13,915 nucleotides of DNA from an uncultured Eubacteriales bacterium (GTDB lineage: Bacteria > Bacillota > Clostridia > Christensenellales > UBA1242), in the NCBI GenBank assembly GCA_905187655.1, contig CAJJIV010000020.1, positions 1-13,915 of the forward strand. The letters are read 5' to 3'. Both the position numbers and the translations under genes were made by a program. Positions 7,902 to 13,882 of this stretch are shown in pieces (position 1 is the first letter of the stretch; each line of letters begins with the position of its first letter). The notes under the pieces are model-generated. The model did no database searches and was not told the DNA's origin. It worked only from the letters and a program-made list of their open reading frames with translations.

Positions 7902-7928
7902 GACATATTTGCCTGTTTATATTAAAAT
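7900..7928 (+). promoter_or_regulatory. Promoter of rplM-rpsI
   Basis: A perfect TTGACA (7900-7905), 17-bp spacer, and TAAAAT (7923-7928). The first two bases are shared with the end of the upstream inverted repeat. The transcript would carry a leader of about 80 nt. Confidence 0.8.
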
Positions 7929-7933
7929 GGTAC

Positions 7934-7987
7934 AGCAAAGTTAAAATATATAGTTAATTTTAAGCGGTATCGCTTTTTTATTTTGCT
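7934..7987 (+). promoter_or_regulatory. Structured leader of rplM, possible L13-type autoregulatory element
   Basis: AGCAAA (7934-7939) can pair with TTTGCT (7982-7987), enclosing a small stem AAGCG/CGCTT (7962-7966 with 7971-7975, GTAT loop) that is followed by a run of T. This attenuator-like hairpin lies in front of a ribosomal protein operon. Leaders bound by the encoded protein are known for rplM-rpsI in Bacillota (Rfam family L13_leader). I cannot match the consensus by eye, so the class is an inference; the stems are weak and AT-rich. Confidence 0.4.
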
Positions 7988-8017
7988 TTTTATATTTAGA
8001 AGGAAGTATTGATAGTT

Positions 8018-8452
8018 ATGAAAACCACATTACAAAAGCCACAAGAAGTTACAAGAAAATGGTATGTAGTAGACGCTACTGGCGTTGCTCTAGGCAGACT
8101 TGCAAGCCAAGTTGCTAGCATTTTAAGAGGAAAAAATAAACCAGAGTTTACACCAAATGTAGACTGTGGTGATTATGTTATTGTAATAAACACCGACAAA
8201 GTTGTTTTAACTGGAAAAAAGATGGAACAAAAATTCTATCGTCATCATTCAGGATATGTTGGTGGTCTAAAAGAAGTTGGCTACGATAAAATTATGAAAG
8301 ACAAAAGTGATTTTGCTGTTAGAGAAGCAGTTAAAGGTATGTTACCTAAAAATAGTCTAGGCAGAAAAATGATTAAAAAGCTAAAAGTTTATCGTGATGA
8401 TAAGCACGAACATTCTGCACAACAACCAGAAGTAAAACAAATTGTTAAGTAG
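8018..8452 (+). CDS. rplM: 50S ribosomal protein L13
   Basis: Large-subunit protein that binds 23S rRNA early in assembly. 144 residues, the usual length (about 142-148). Family blocks are 'RKWYVVDATGVALGRLAS' (residues about 14-31), 'FTPNVDCGDYVIVINTDKVVLTGKK', 'YRHHSGYVGGLKE', 'VKGMLPKNSLGRKMIKKLKVY' and the C-terminal 'HSAQQPE'. I choose ATG 8018 because 'MKT..QKP..V.RKWYVVDA' is the normal L13 N-terminus. The ribosome site AAGGA (8000-8004) is 13 nt from it, but only 4 nt from an in-frame TTG at 8009 that would add three residues, so the exact start is not certain. First gene of a two-gene operon with rpsI 17 bp downstream. Confidence 0.98.
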   Translation: MKTTLQKPQEVTRKWYVVDATGVALGRLASQVASILRGKNKPEFTPNVDCGDYVIVINTDKVVLTGKKMEQKFYRHHSGYVGGLKEVGYDKIMKDKSDFAVREAVKGMLPKNSLGRKMIKKLKVYRDDKHEHSAQQPEVKQIVK

Positions 8453-8469
8453 TAAGAGAGGAAATAGAT

Positions 8470-8883
8470 ATGGCAAAGAAAGTAGCAAATAAAAAGAACC
8501 AATTTTGGGGAACAGGAAGAAGAAAAAAATCTATTGCAAGAGTAAGATTGATTCCTGAAGGCAGTGGAAAAATTGTTATTAATGGCAAAAGTCTAGATGA
8601 ATACTTTGACTTAGACACTTTAAAACTAATTGTTAAGCAACCATTAGCACTAACAGAAACTGAAAATAAATTTGATATTTATGCAAACGTAATTGGTGGC
8701 GGAATTTCTGGTCAGGCAGGTGCTGTTCGTCATGGTATTGCAAGAGCAATGATATTATATGATGAAAAATACAAAGAAGAAATTAAAAAGGCTGGATTAT
8801 TAACTCGTGACCCAAGAATGAAAGAAAGAAAGAAGTACGGCTTAAAGAAAGCAAGAAAAGCTCCTCAATTCAGCAAGAGATAA
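8470..8883 (+). CDS. rpsI: 30S ribosomal protein S9
   Basis: Small-subunit head protein whose C-terminal tail reaches the P-site tRNA. 137 residues, slightly above the common 130 because of an N-terminal basic extension (first 12 residues). 'FWGTGRRKKSIARVRLIPEGSGKIVINGKSLDEYF', 'GGGISGQAGAVRHGIARA' and 'LLTRDPRMKERKKYGLKKARKAPQFSKR' are the family signatures, including the terminal Lys-Arg. AGAGAGGA before the ATG is the ribosome site. It is transcribed with rplM and closed by a strong terminator. Confidence 0.98.
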   Translation: MAKKVANKKNQFWGTGRRKKSIARVRLIPEGSGKIVINGKSLDEYFDLDTLKLIVKQPLALTETENKFDIYANVIGGGISGQAGAVRHGIARAMILYDEKYKEEIKKAGLLTRDPRMKERKKYGLKKARKAPQFSKR

Positions 8884-8888
8884 CATAT

Positions 8889-8924
8889 AAAAACCCTATA
8901 ACCCAAGTGGTTATAGGGTTTTTT
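8889..8924 (+). terminator. Rho-independent terminator of rplM-rpsI
   Basis: AAACCCTATAACC (8891-8903) pairs perfectly with GGTTATAGGGTTT (8909-8921) around a 5-nt loop and runs into a stretch of T. It lies 5 bp after the rpsI stop. Confidence 0.95.
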
Positions 8925-9017
8925 AGTTGGTGTTTTGTAACTATTAAAAAAGTATTAAACTGACTTTGACTTATAAATTGTAAAATACAATAAAACTAAA
9001 ATTTTGGATTAATTACT

Positions 9018-9045
9018 TTGTTCAATATTAGCGATGTGATATAAT
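9018..9045 (+). promoter_or_regulatory. Extended -10 promoter of rnr
   Basis: TATAAT (9040-9045) preceded by TGA forms an extended -10; a weak TTGTTC (9018-9023) lies 16 bp upstream. It is 27 bp before the rnr ATG. The rest of 8925-9017 is AT-rich and shows nothing else. Confidence 0.65.
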
Positions 9046-9072
9046 TAATAAAAACAATAAAAAGGGAAAAGA

Positions 9073-11229
9073 ATGAACAAGTACGAATTATTAGACACCT
9101 TAAATAAATTAAAAGAAGTATATTTAACTGAAAGTCAGATTATTAAAGCGGTTCAGTTTGATCCACATTTTGACCGTAATGCAACTAAAAAAATGCTATT
9201 AGAATTAGTGGAAAGTGGTGATGTGGTAATAACTGAAAGGCATAAGTTTGCAGTTACAACTAAATCCGGAGTTATTAAAGGTACATTTTGTGGAAACAAA
9301 AATGGATATGGGTTTGTGGAATATGATTCAACTCAAGAAGATATTTTTATACCGGAAAATGCAGTTAATGGTGCGGTGCATGGTGATACCGTATTGGTTA
9401 AATTGCAAACTGGAAAAAAGAAATCGTTCTCAAAAAATCATACTTTTAAACCAAGGTCAAAAGAAGGCGAAGTTATAAGGATATTAAAACGCAAGATAAC
9501 TTCAATTGTGGGTACCTTTAGCGTAATTGCTGGTGGTGGTGTTGTAATTCCTGATGATAAAAGATTTGCCGATCAGGTATTTATTGGCACTGAAAATATG
9601 GCGGGAGCAAGGACTAATCAAAAAGTTGTTGTTAATATTTTGTCGTATCCATCTAGAAATCAAATGGCAATAGGTGAAGTTACTGAAATTCTTGGCGATA
9701 TTAATGATATTGGTGTAGATACATTATCTATTATTAGAAGTTTTGGTTTAACAGAGAAATTTCCAGAAAATGTAATTGCAGAAGCAGAAAAAGTTGCCAT
9801 TGACCCAAGCAAACAAGTTTTAAGTGGAAGAAAAGATTATACAAAAGACTTAATTATAACAATAGATGGAGAAGATGCTAGAGATTTTGATGATGCCATT
9901 TCTCTTAAAACTACTAAAAATGGATTTACTTTGTTTGTTCACATCGCCGATGTTTCTCATTATGTTACACAAGATAGTGAATTAGACAAAGAAGCCTTTA
10001 AGCGTGGTACGAGTGTGTATTTTCCTGATATGGTTTTGCCTATGCTACCAGAAGTATTAAGTAATAAAATTTGTTCGCTTATGCCAAACCAAAAGCGATT
10101 GACTCTTTCGGTTGAAATTGATTTTGATAAATTTGGGAATATAAAAGACTACCGCATAAATAAAGGTGTAATTGAAAGTGCATATCGAATGACATACACA
10201 AAAGTTACAAAAATTTTTGAAGGTGATAAAGAACTAAGAAAGGAATATGCAAAAATAGTACCAATGCTTGAAAATATGAAAGTTTTGGCAGAACTTTTAA
10301 TTAAACGTCGAGATAATGCTGGAGAACTAGATTTTAATCTTCCTGAAGTTCAAATTGATATGGACGAGCACAATAAAATTAAAGATATCTATCGAAAGCC
10401 AAGGAATCTTGCCGACCGATTAATTGAACAATTTATGGTAGTTACCAATGAAGTGGTTGCAAGACATATGACTAATATGGATATGCCATTTGTCTATCGT
10501 ATACACGAAGTTCCTTCAAGTGAGAAAATGCACAATTTTAATGATTTTATTAGGGGTATAGGACTTAATTTAACAATTCAAGAAGTTGAACCAAAACCAA
10601 GAGATGTACAAAAAGTTTTAAAGACTATTAAAGACCGACCAATGGAAACAGTCATTGGAAATATCCTTTTAAGGTCTATGCAAAAGGCAAAGTATTATGA
10701 AAAACCACTTGGGCATTTCGGACTTGCTCTTAAAGATTATTGTCATTTTACTTCGCCAATAAGAAGATATCCAGATTTAATTATTCATCGAATAATAAAA
10801 CTTGTTTTAGATGGCAAAATGGATAAACGCGCCTATAATTTTTATTCTGAATATGTTGTAGATGCATCTTCGCAATCAAGTGAAAGAGAAAGACTTGCTG
10901 ATGAAGCTGAAAGAACAGTTGATGATCTAAAAAAAGCAGAATATATGCAAAGGTTTATTGGCAAAGAATTTAGTGGAATAATTTCAGGTGTAACCGAAAA
11001 TGGTATATTTGTTGAACTGGAAAACACAGTAGAAGGTTTTGTGTCTATCGAGTATTTGCCACAAGACAAATACTATTATGATGAAAGAAAGTATGCAATT
11101 ACCGGTAAAAACTATTGTTTTAGGCTAGGCCAAAAAGTGAAAATAAAAGTATTTAGTACCGACCTTGTTACCCGTAAAATAGATTTTATTTTGGCGGATG
11201 ATTGGGATTTAAGTAAAAAAGTTGTTTAA
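9073..11229 (+). CDS. rnr: Ribonuclease R
   Basis: A processive 3'-5' exoribonuclease that degrades structured RNA, works in rRNA quality control and destroys mRNAs released by trans-translation. 718 residues. In order: an N-terminal winged-helix region (about 1-60), two OB-type cold-shock domains (about 65-135 and 145-205, 'GYGFVEYDSTQEDIFIP' in the first), the RNB catalytic domain (about 255-590) and a C-terminal S1 domain (about 630-708, 'GIISGVTENGIFVELENTVEGFV'). The metal-binding aspartates of RNB are in 'DGEDARDFDDAISL' (Asp265, Asp268, Asp271, Asp273 and Asp274). 'YCHFTSPIRRYPDLIIHR' is the conserved RNB end. It lacks the long Lys-rich tail of the enterobacterial enzyme, so it is shorter than E. 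coli's 813. AAAGGGAAAAG precedes the ATG. smpB and ssrA follow, the classic functional grouping. Confidence 0.97.
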   Translation: MNKYELLDTLNKLKEVYLTESQIIKAVQFDPHFDRNATKKMLLELVESGDVVITERHKFAVTTKSGVIKGTFCGNKNGYGFVEYDSTQEDIFIPENAVNGAVHGDTVLVKLQTGKKKSFSKNHTFKPRSKEGEVIRILKRKITSIVGTFSVIAGGGVVIPDDKRFADQVFIGTENMAGARTNQKVVVNILSYPSRNQMAIGEVTEILGDINDIGVDTLSIIRSFGLTEKFPENVIAEAEKVAIDPSKQVLSGRKDYTKDLIITIDGEDARDFDDAISLKTTKNGFTLFVHIADVSHYVTQDSELDKEAFKRGTSVYFPDMVLPMLPEVLSNKICSLMPNQKRLTLSVEIDFDKFGNIKDYRINKGVIESAYRMTYTKVTKIFEGDKELRKEYAKIVPMLENMKVLAELLIKRRDNAGELDFNLPEVQIDMDEHNKIKDIYRKPRNLADRLIEQFMVVTNEVVARHMTNMDMPFVYRIHEVPSSEKMHNFNDFIRGIGLNLTIQEVEPKPRDVQKVLKTIKDRPMETVIGNILLRSMQKAKYYEKPLGHFGLALKDYCHFTSPIRRYPDLIIHRIIKLVLDGKMDKRAYNFYSEYVVDASSQSSERERLADEAERTVDDLKKAEYMQRFIGKEFSGIISGVTENGIFVELENTVEGFVSIEYLPQDKYYYDERKYAITGKNYCFRLGQKVKIKVFSTDLVTRKIDFILADDWDLSKKVV

Positions 11230-11233
11230 ACTA

Positions 11234-11262
11234 TTGAATTTTACAAAAAAGTAACATATAAT
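11234..11262 (+). promoter_or_regulatory. Promoter of smpB-ssrA
   Basis: TTGAAT (11234-11239), 17-bp spacer and a perfect TATAAT (11257-11262), placed 5 bp behind the rnr stop and 33 bp before smpB. No terminator separates rnr from smpB, so read-through is also possible. No clear promoter is visible between smpB and ssrA. Confidence 0.7.
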
Positions 11263-11295
11263 ACAATCGGCAAAAAGAAAGAAGGGTAACTTTTG

Positions 11296-11745
11296 ATGGA
11301 AAAAATTATTGCAGATAACAAAAAAGCATACTATGATTATACAATTGAAGATAAGTTTATGGCAGGTTTGGTTTTAGAGGGGGCTGAAATCAAATCTGTT
11401 AGAAATGGAAAAGTTAATTTAAAAGATAGTTATGTAATAATAAAAAATGGTGAAGTCTTCTTACTTGGTGCTCACATTTCAGAGTACGATAAAATGGATA
11501 CCCTAAAAAAGATTGATCCAACAAGAACTCGTAAGTTACTTTTAACAAAACAAGAAATAAGAAAACTAGAACGCAAGGTTAAAATTAAAGGTTATACCAT
11601 TGTTCCTACAAAAATGGTTTTTATTAATAATCTTGCCAAATTAGAAATTGCCGTTGCAAAAGGTAAAGAACTTTATAATAAAAAACAATCCATTAAAGAA
11701 AAAGATATAAAAAGAGAAATGGATAGGCAACTTAAAAGGAGATAA
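11296..11745 (+). CDS. smpB: SsrA-binding protein SmpB
   Basis: Binds the tRNA-like part of tmRNA, delivers it to stalled ribosomes and fills the decoding site in trans-translation. 149 residues, the usual 145-160. Family blocks are 'IIADNKKAYYDYTIEDKFMAGLVLEGAEIKSVRNGKVNLKDSYV', 'GEVFLLGAHIS.Y', 'DPTRTRKLLLTKQEI' and the C-terminal basic helix 'AKGKELYNKKQSIKEKDIKREMDRQLKRR' that enters the mRNA channel. ATG 11296 follows AGAAGGG with about 9 nt spacing; a TTG directly before it (11293) would add one residue. The gene lies 21 bp before its RNA partner ssrA and is probably co-transcribed with it. Confidence 0.97.
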   Translation: MEKIIADNKKAYYDYTIEDKFMAGLVLEGAEIKSVRNGKVNLKDSYVIIKNGEVFLLGAHISEYDKMDTLKKIDPTRTRKLLLTKQEIRKLERKVKIKGYTIVPTKMVFINNLAKLEIAVAKGKELYNKKQSIKEKDIKREMDRQLKRR

Positions 11746-11766
11746 CTTTTGCTTTTAACGATTTAT

Positions 11767-12121
11767 GGGGGCGACCGGTTTTGACAGGTATGGCACTTGT
11801 AGGTGTAAAGCATGTGGTAGGGCGGGGCTACCTTAAAACTAGCAAAAAAATAAACGCTGACGAAAATTATTCATTAGCACTTGCTGCCTAACTTTTGGTG
11901 GCTCACTTTAATTAGTAGGCTTACTGGACTAATTGAAGTGTCAAATTAAAGTAAGAACTCAGACTTTTTTCTCATAGAAAGTTTGGGTGTTAAATATATG
12001 AGATAGAATAATTGTTGGGTGTTGTTTGCTGACATTTATTGACAATTAACAAACAACTAAACATGTAGAAAGACCTATAAACCATATTTGGACGTGGGTT
12101 CAATTCCCACCGCCTCCACCA
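11767..12121 (+). ncRNA. ssrA: tmRNA (transfer-messenger RNA)
   Basis: One-piece tmRNA of 355 nt with encoded CCA. The acceptor stem pairs GGGGGCG (11767-11773) with CGCCTCC (12111-12117, one G-U), followed by A and CCA. The T-arm is GTGGG / TTCAATT loop / CCCAC (12094-12110). The 5' end 'GACCGGTTTTGACAGG' after the stem is typical of the D-loop region. A 12-bp helix CACTTTAATTAG (11904-11915) with CTAATTGAAGTG (11929-11940) follows the tag frame, as expected for the first downstream pseudoknot region. It rescues stalled ribosomes with SmpB. With no promoter in the 21-bp gap, processing from an smpB transcript by RNase P and 3' trimming is likely. Confidence 0.98.
11856..11891 (+). other. tmRNA proteolysis-tag reading frame
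   Basis: From resume codon GCT (11856) the frame reads ADENYSLALAA and ends at TAA (11889-11891). The placement is set by the similarity to the E. coli layout, where an A-run and ATAGTC precede the resume codon and the tag is ANDENYALAA; here an A-run and ATAAAC precede GCT. The Ala-Ala end is the signal for ClpXP-type proteases. The frame stays open upstream, so the resume codon is inferred, not proven. Confidence 0.85.
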
Positions 12122-12131
12122 TAAGAAAAGC

Positions 12132-12166
12132 AAAGGTTTGATACAACCGTGTCGGACCTTTTTTTT
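12132..12166 (+). terminator. Rho-independent terminator of ssrA
   Basis: AAGGTTTGATAC (12133-12144) pairs over all 12 positions, with three G-U pairs, to GTGTCGGACCTT (12149-12160) around a 4-nt loop, followed by six more T. It lies 11 bp after the tmRNA CCA. Confidence 0.92.
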
Positions 12167-12204
12167 GCATAAAGGGAGTTAGTTCCTTTCTGTAAGTAAA
12201 CAGC

Positions 12205-12250
12205 AGAGCCTTGTAGGAGTGTTTAACCGCACTTTTGCAAAGCTCTTTTT
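12205..12250 (+). terminator. Second terminator-like hairpin downstream of ssrA
   Basis: Two 17-nt arms (12205-12221 and 12230-12246) pair at 16 of 17 positions, counting G-U pairs, around an 8-nt loop and are followed by TTTT. A smaller 7-bp hairpin (AAAGGGA/TTCCTTT) lies at 12171-12189. Either this is a backup terminator, or it ends a separate short transcript. I see no coding frame in 12167-12330. Confidence 0.6.
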
Positions 12251-12263
12251 CCTTATATATAAT
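12235..12263 (+). promoter_or_regulatory. Possible distal promoter upstream of the HTH gene
   Basis: TTGCAA (12235-12240), 17-bp spacer and a perfect TATAAT (12258-12263). The -35 box lies inside the right arm of the preceding hairpin. If used, it gives a leader of about 190 nt to the HTH gene, or a small RNA. AT-rich sequence yields such matches by chance, so confidence is limited. Confidence 0.4.
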
Positions 12264-12323
12264 AACTACGGAACGAAAGGTCTATCAACGGGACAAATGG
12301 TAGTTAACAAACGAAATGCAAGA

Positions 12324-12405
12324 GTAGTCATATTTGACATTATTGTATTTTACTGAAAAATGCAGAAAGTCAAAAAAGACCACAAAAGTTGTCGTATATG
12401 ACTAC
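12324..12405. repeat. Long inverted repeat upstream of the HTH gene, operator candidate
   Basis: GTAGTCATATTTGAC (12324-12338) recurs inverted as GTCGTATATGACTAC (12391-12405), 13 of 15 positions matching, with 52 bp between. The right arm touches the -35 region of the proximal promoter, so a dimeric regulator bound to both arms could loop and close the promoter. Autoregulation by the HTH protein encoded next is the natural guess, not shown. Confidence 0.55.
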
Positions 12406-12431
12406 ACAAATCAGAAAAGTTATGTTATAAT
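12403..12431 (+). promoter_or_regulatory. Proximal extended -10 promoter of the HTH gene
   Basis: TATAAT (12426-12431) preceded by TGT makes an extended -10; TACACA (12403-12408) sits 17 bp upstream with 4 of 6 matches to TTGACA. It lies 31 bp before the start codon. Confidence 0.7.
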
Positions 12432-12462
12432 AATAGCACAACAACATTTGGAGGATATACAT

Positions 12463-13551
12463 ATGACAAACTTAAAAAACAATATTGATCACTATATGAA
12501 GCAAAAAGGGATTAGAATGTACAGTCATTTGTTGGTTGATATAGCACATGAGCTTGGTATTAAAGGTCAGCAAGCATATGCGTTTGCCGAAAGAGAAAAA
12601 GCAAACTTCTCTAAAATGTTAAAAGGCAAAAGACCACTTAAGTATGAATTTATTATTCCGCTCGAAAAGGTATTCGGTGTTTCATTAGCACGATTGTTAG
12701 ATGAAAATTCATTTAAATTGCCTGTTGAAAAAGATAACGTTCCTTTCAACAAAGGTTTTAGATATTACGCATATATAGATGATGCAAAACTGTATAAAGA
12801 AGAATTCGATTTATTGCTTACAAAGGACGGAAAATCGATTATCTCAGAAACAGATGAATTTGGGAAAACATTTCTTGATTATGTTGTTGAATATCGTGCT
12901 GTTAATGGTGTTCGTTACCTTCATGACGAGTACGGGATTAAATTAAAATGGTATTATAATAACTTTGATTTTAACAAAAGTAAAGGTGTAACTTGGATTA
13001 ACTTTGACAATGCCATAGAATTTGCACGTCTTGTTGCAAGCATGGATGATCCCGATTTATTTAATGACATTTATGATTCATATAATATGTTTTTCACAAA
13101 CGGACATTATGGCGGTAATGACAGCATTTTTTATAACACTGATTATTTGGAAATATTGTTAGACCACGATCACCTGTTCAATTCAATGTTTGAAATAAAA
13201 CCATATCGTCATGAATTAAGCAGCAAGCAAAAAAGAGAGAAAAAAGTTGATTCTATTACGTATTATTCTATCAACCCCATAATCAATAATTGTTTAAGAT
13301 ATTCTTTGCAACATTTGGACAAATATCAGCATAGGGCAAAAGATATATTGAAATTTGCTATTGATTACAACAAGAGGATAGCAAATGAGGTTGCCGCAGA
13401 AAATTGTTATATTTGTAATGAATTAGGTGGACTAAAAGACTTTAGAAATAATGATTATTACAGCCTTGTAATTTTTGTTGATGTGGACGTAAAAGATTCT
13501 GAAATAAAAGATTTAGTTAATCAGTTACCTAAATTCAAGGACTGTTTTTAA
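12463..13551 (+). CDS. HTH-domain protein with an ankyrin-like segment, function unknown
   Basis: A protein of 362 residues. Residues about 10-80 look like a divergent XRE/Cro-type helix-turn-helix domain: helices around 'HLLVDIAHELGI', 'AYAFAEREKANFSKMLKGKRPL' and 'EFIIPLEKVFGVSLARLLDEN', the last being the typical end of this fold. Residues about 126-160 ('SISETDEFGKTFLDYVVEYRAVNGVRYLHDEYGI'-like) resemble one ankyrin-type repeat; the rest is acidic and aromatic-rich with no motif I know. No signal or membrane segment. GGAGG (12450-12454), 8 nt before the ATG, fixes the start; an in-frame TTG at 12334 is open but has no ribosome site and overlaps the inverted repeat. A 55-residue gene follows 11 bp downstream. 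Likely a DNA-binding regulator of an accessory region; target and effector are unknown. Confidence 0.8.
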   Translation: MTNLKNNIDHYMKQKGIRMYSHLLVDIAHELGIKGQQAYAFAEREKANFSKMLKGKRPLKYEFIIPLEKVFGVSLARLLDENSFKLPVEKDNVPFNKGFRYYAYIDDAKLYKEEFDLLLTKDGKSIISETDEFGKTFLDYVVEYRAVNGVRYLHDEYGIKLKWYYNNFDFNKSKGVTWINFDNAIEFARLVASMDDPDLFNDIYDSYNMFFTNGHYGGNDSIFYNTDYLEILLDHDHLFNSMFEIKPYRHELSSKQKREKKVDSITYYSINPIINNCLRYSLQHLDKYQHRAKDILKFAIDYNKRIANEVAAENCYICNELGGLKDFRNNDYYSLVIFVDVDVKDSEIKDLVNQLPKFKDCF

Positions 13552-13562
13552 AAGGAGACACT

Positions 13563-13730
13563 ATGTTTAAACGAATGATTAACAGAAATAAATATTACGA
13601 TCAAGAAACCAGAGCACACTTAAATTTGCTTTCTGAAAAAGAATTATTAATAGAGGTACTTCTTGAATTAAAAATGCTTAATGATAAATGTGATGATATA
13701 GCAAGAAAAATTGTTATTTGGAGTGATTAA
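13563..13730 (+). CDS. Small helical protein, 55 residues
   Basis: A short frame, MFKRMINRNKYYDQ to KIVIWSD, that I do not recognise. Support for its being real: an AGGAG ribosome site (13553-13557) at 5 nt spacing and its position 11 bp behind the HTH gene, so the two are probably co-transcribed and translationally close. The first 12 residues are basic; residues about 18-52 ('HLNLLSEKELLIEVLLELKMLNDKCDDIARKIV') form an amphipathic helix with heptad-like leucines, so it could be a coiled-coil partner of the HTH protein. No signal or membrane segment is evident. Confidence 0.65.
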   Translation: MFKRMINRNKYYDQETRAHLNLLSEKELLIEVLLELKMLNDKCDDIARKIVIWSD

Positions 13731-13766
13731 AAATTAATATTAAAGATTATTGAGTGCTAATACTAC

Positions 13767-13814
13767 TGTACGCATTTTGAATAAACTGTACGCACTTTTC
13801 AAGGGGTGTACGCA
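13767..13814 (+). repeat. Three TGTACGCA direct repeats, 20-bp period (iteron-like)
   Basis: TGTACGCA occurs at 13767, 13787 and 13807, exactly 20 bp (about two helix turns) apart, all in the same direction; the flanks differ except for CTG and T-rich tails in the first two copies. Such phased direct repeats are typical of binding sites for plasmid or element replication initiators, and also occur as regulator sites. No initiator gene is seen inside the window; it could lie beyond the right edge. The surrounding 13731-13880 carries no gene that I can see. Confidence 0.7.
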
Positions 13815-13882
13815 AATTGTATTAAAATAGGTATTTACACACAAACTTTTTATTATAGTAAATTTAATTAGAATATAAAAAT

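Noticed and set aside
8009..8017. TTG start of rplM at 8009
   Set aside because: The ribosome site spacing (4 nt) does not clearly favour it, and L13 proteins normally begin at the Met corresponding to 8018; kept as an open alternative.
12334..12462. Longer HTH protein starting at TTG 12334 (43 extra residues)
   Set aside because: No ribosome site precedes it, it runs through the inverted repeat and the proximal promoter, and a strong GGAGG fixes the start at 12463.
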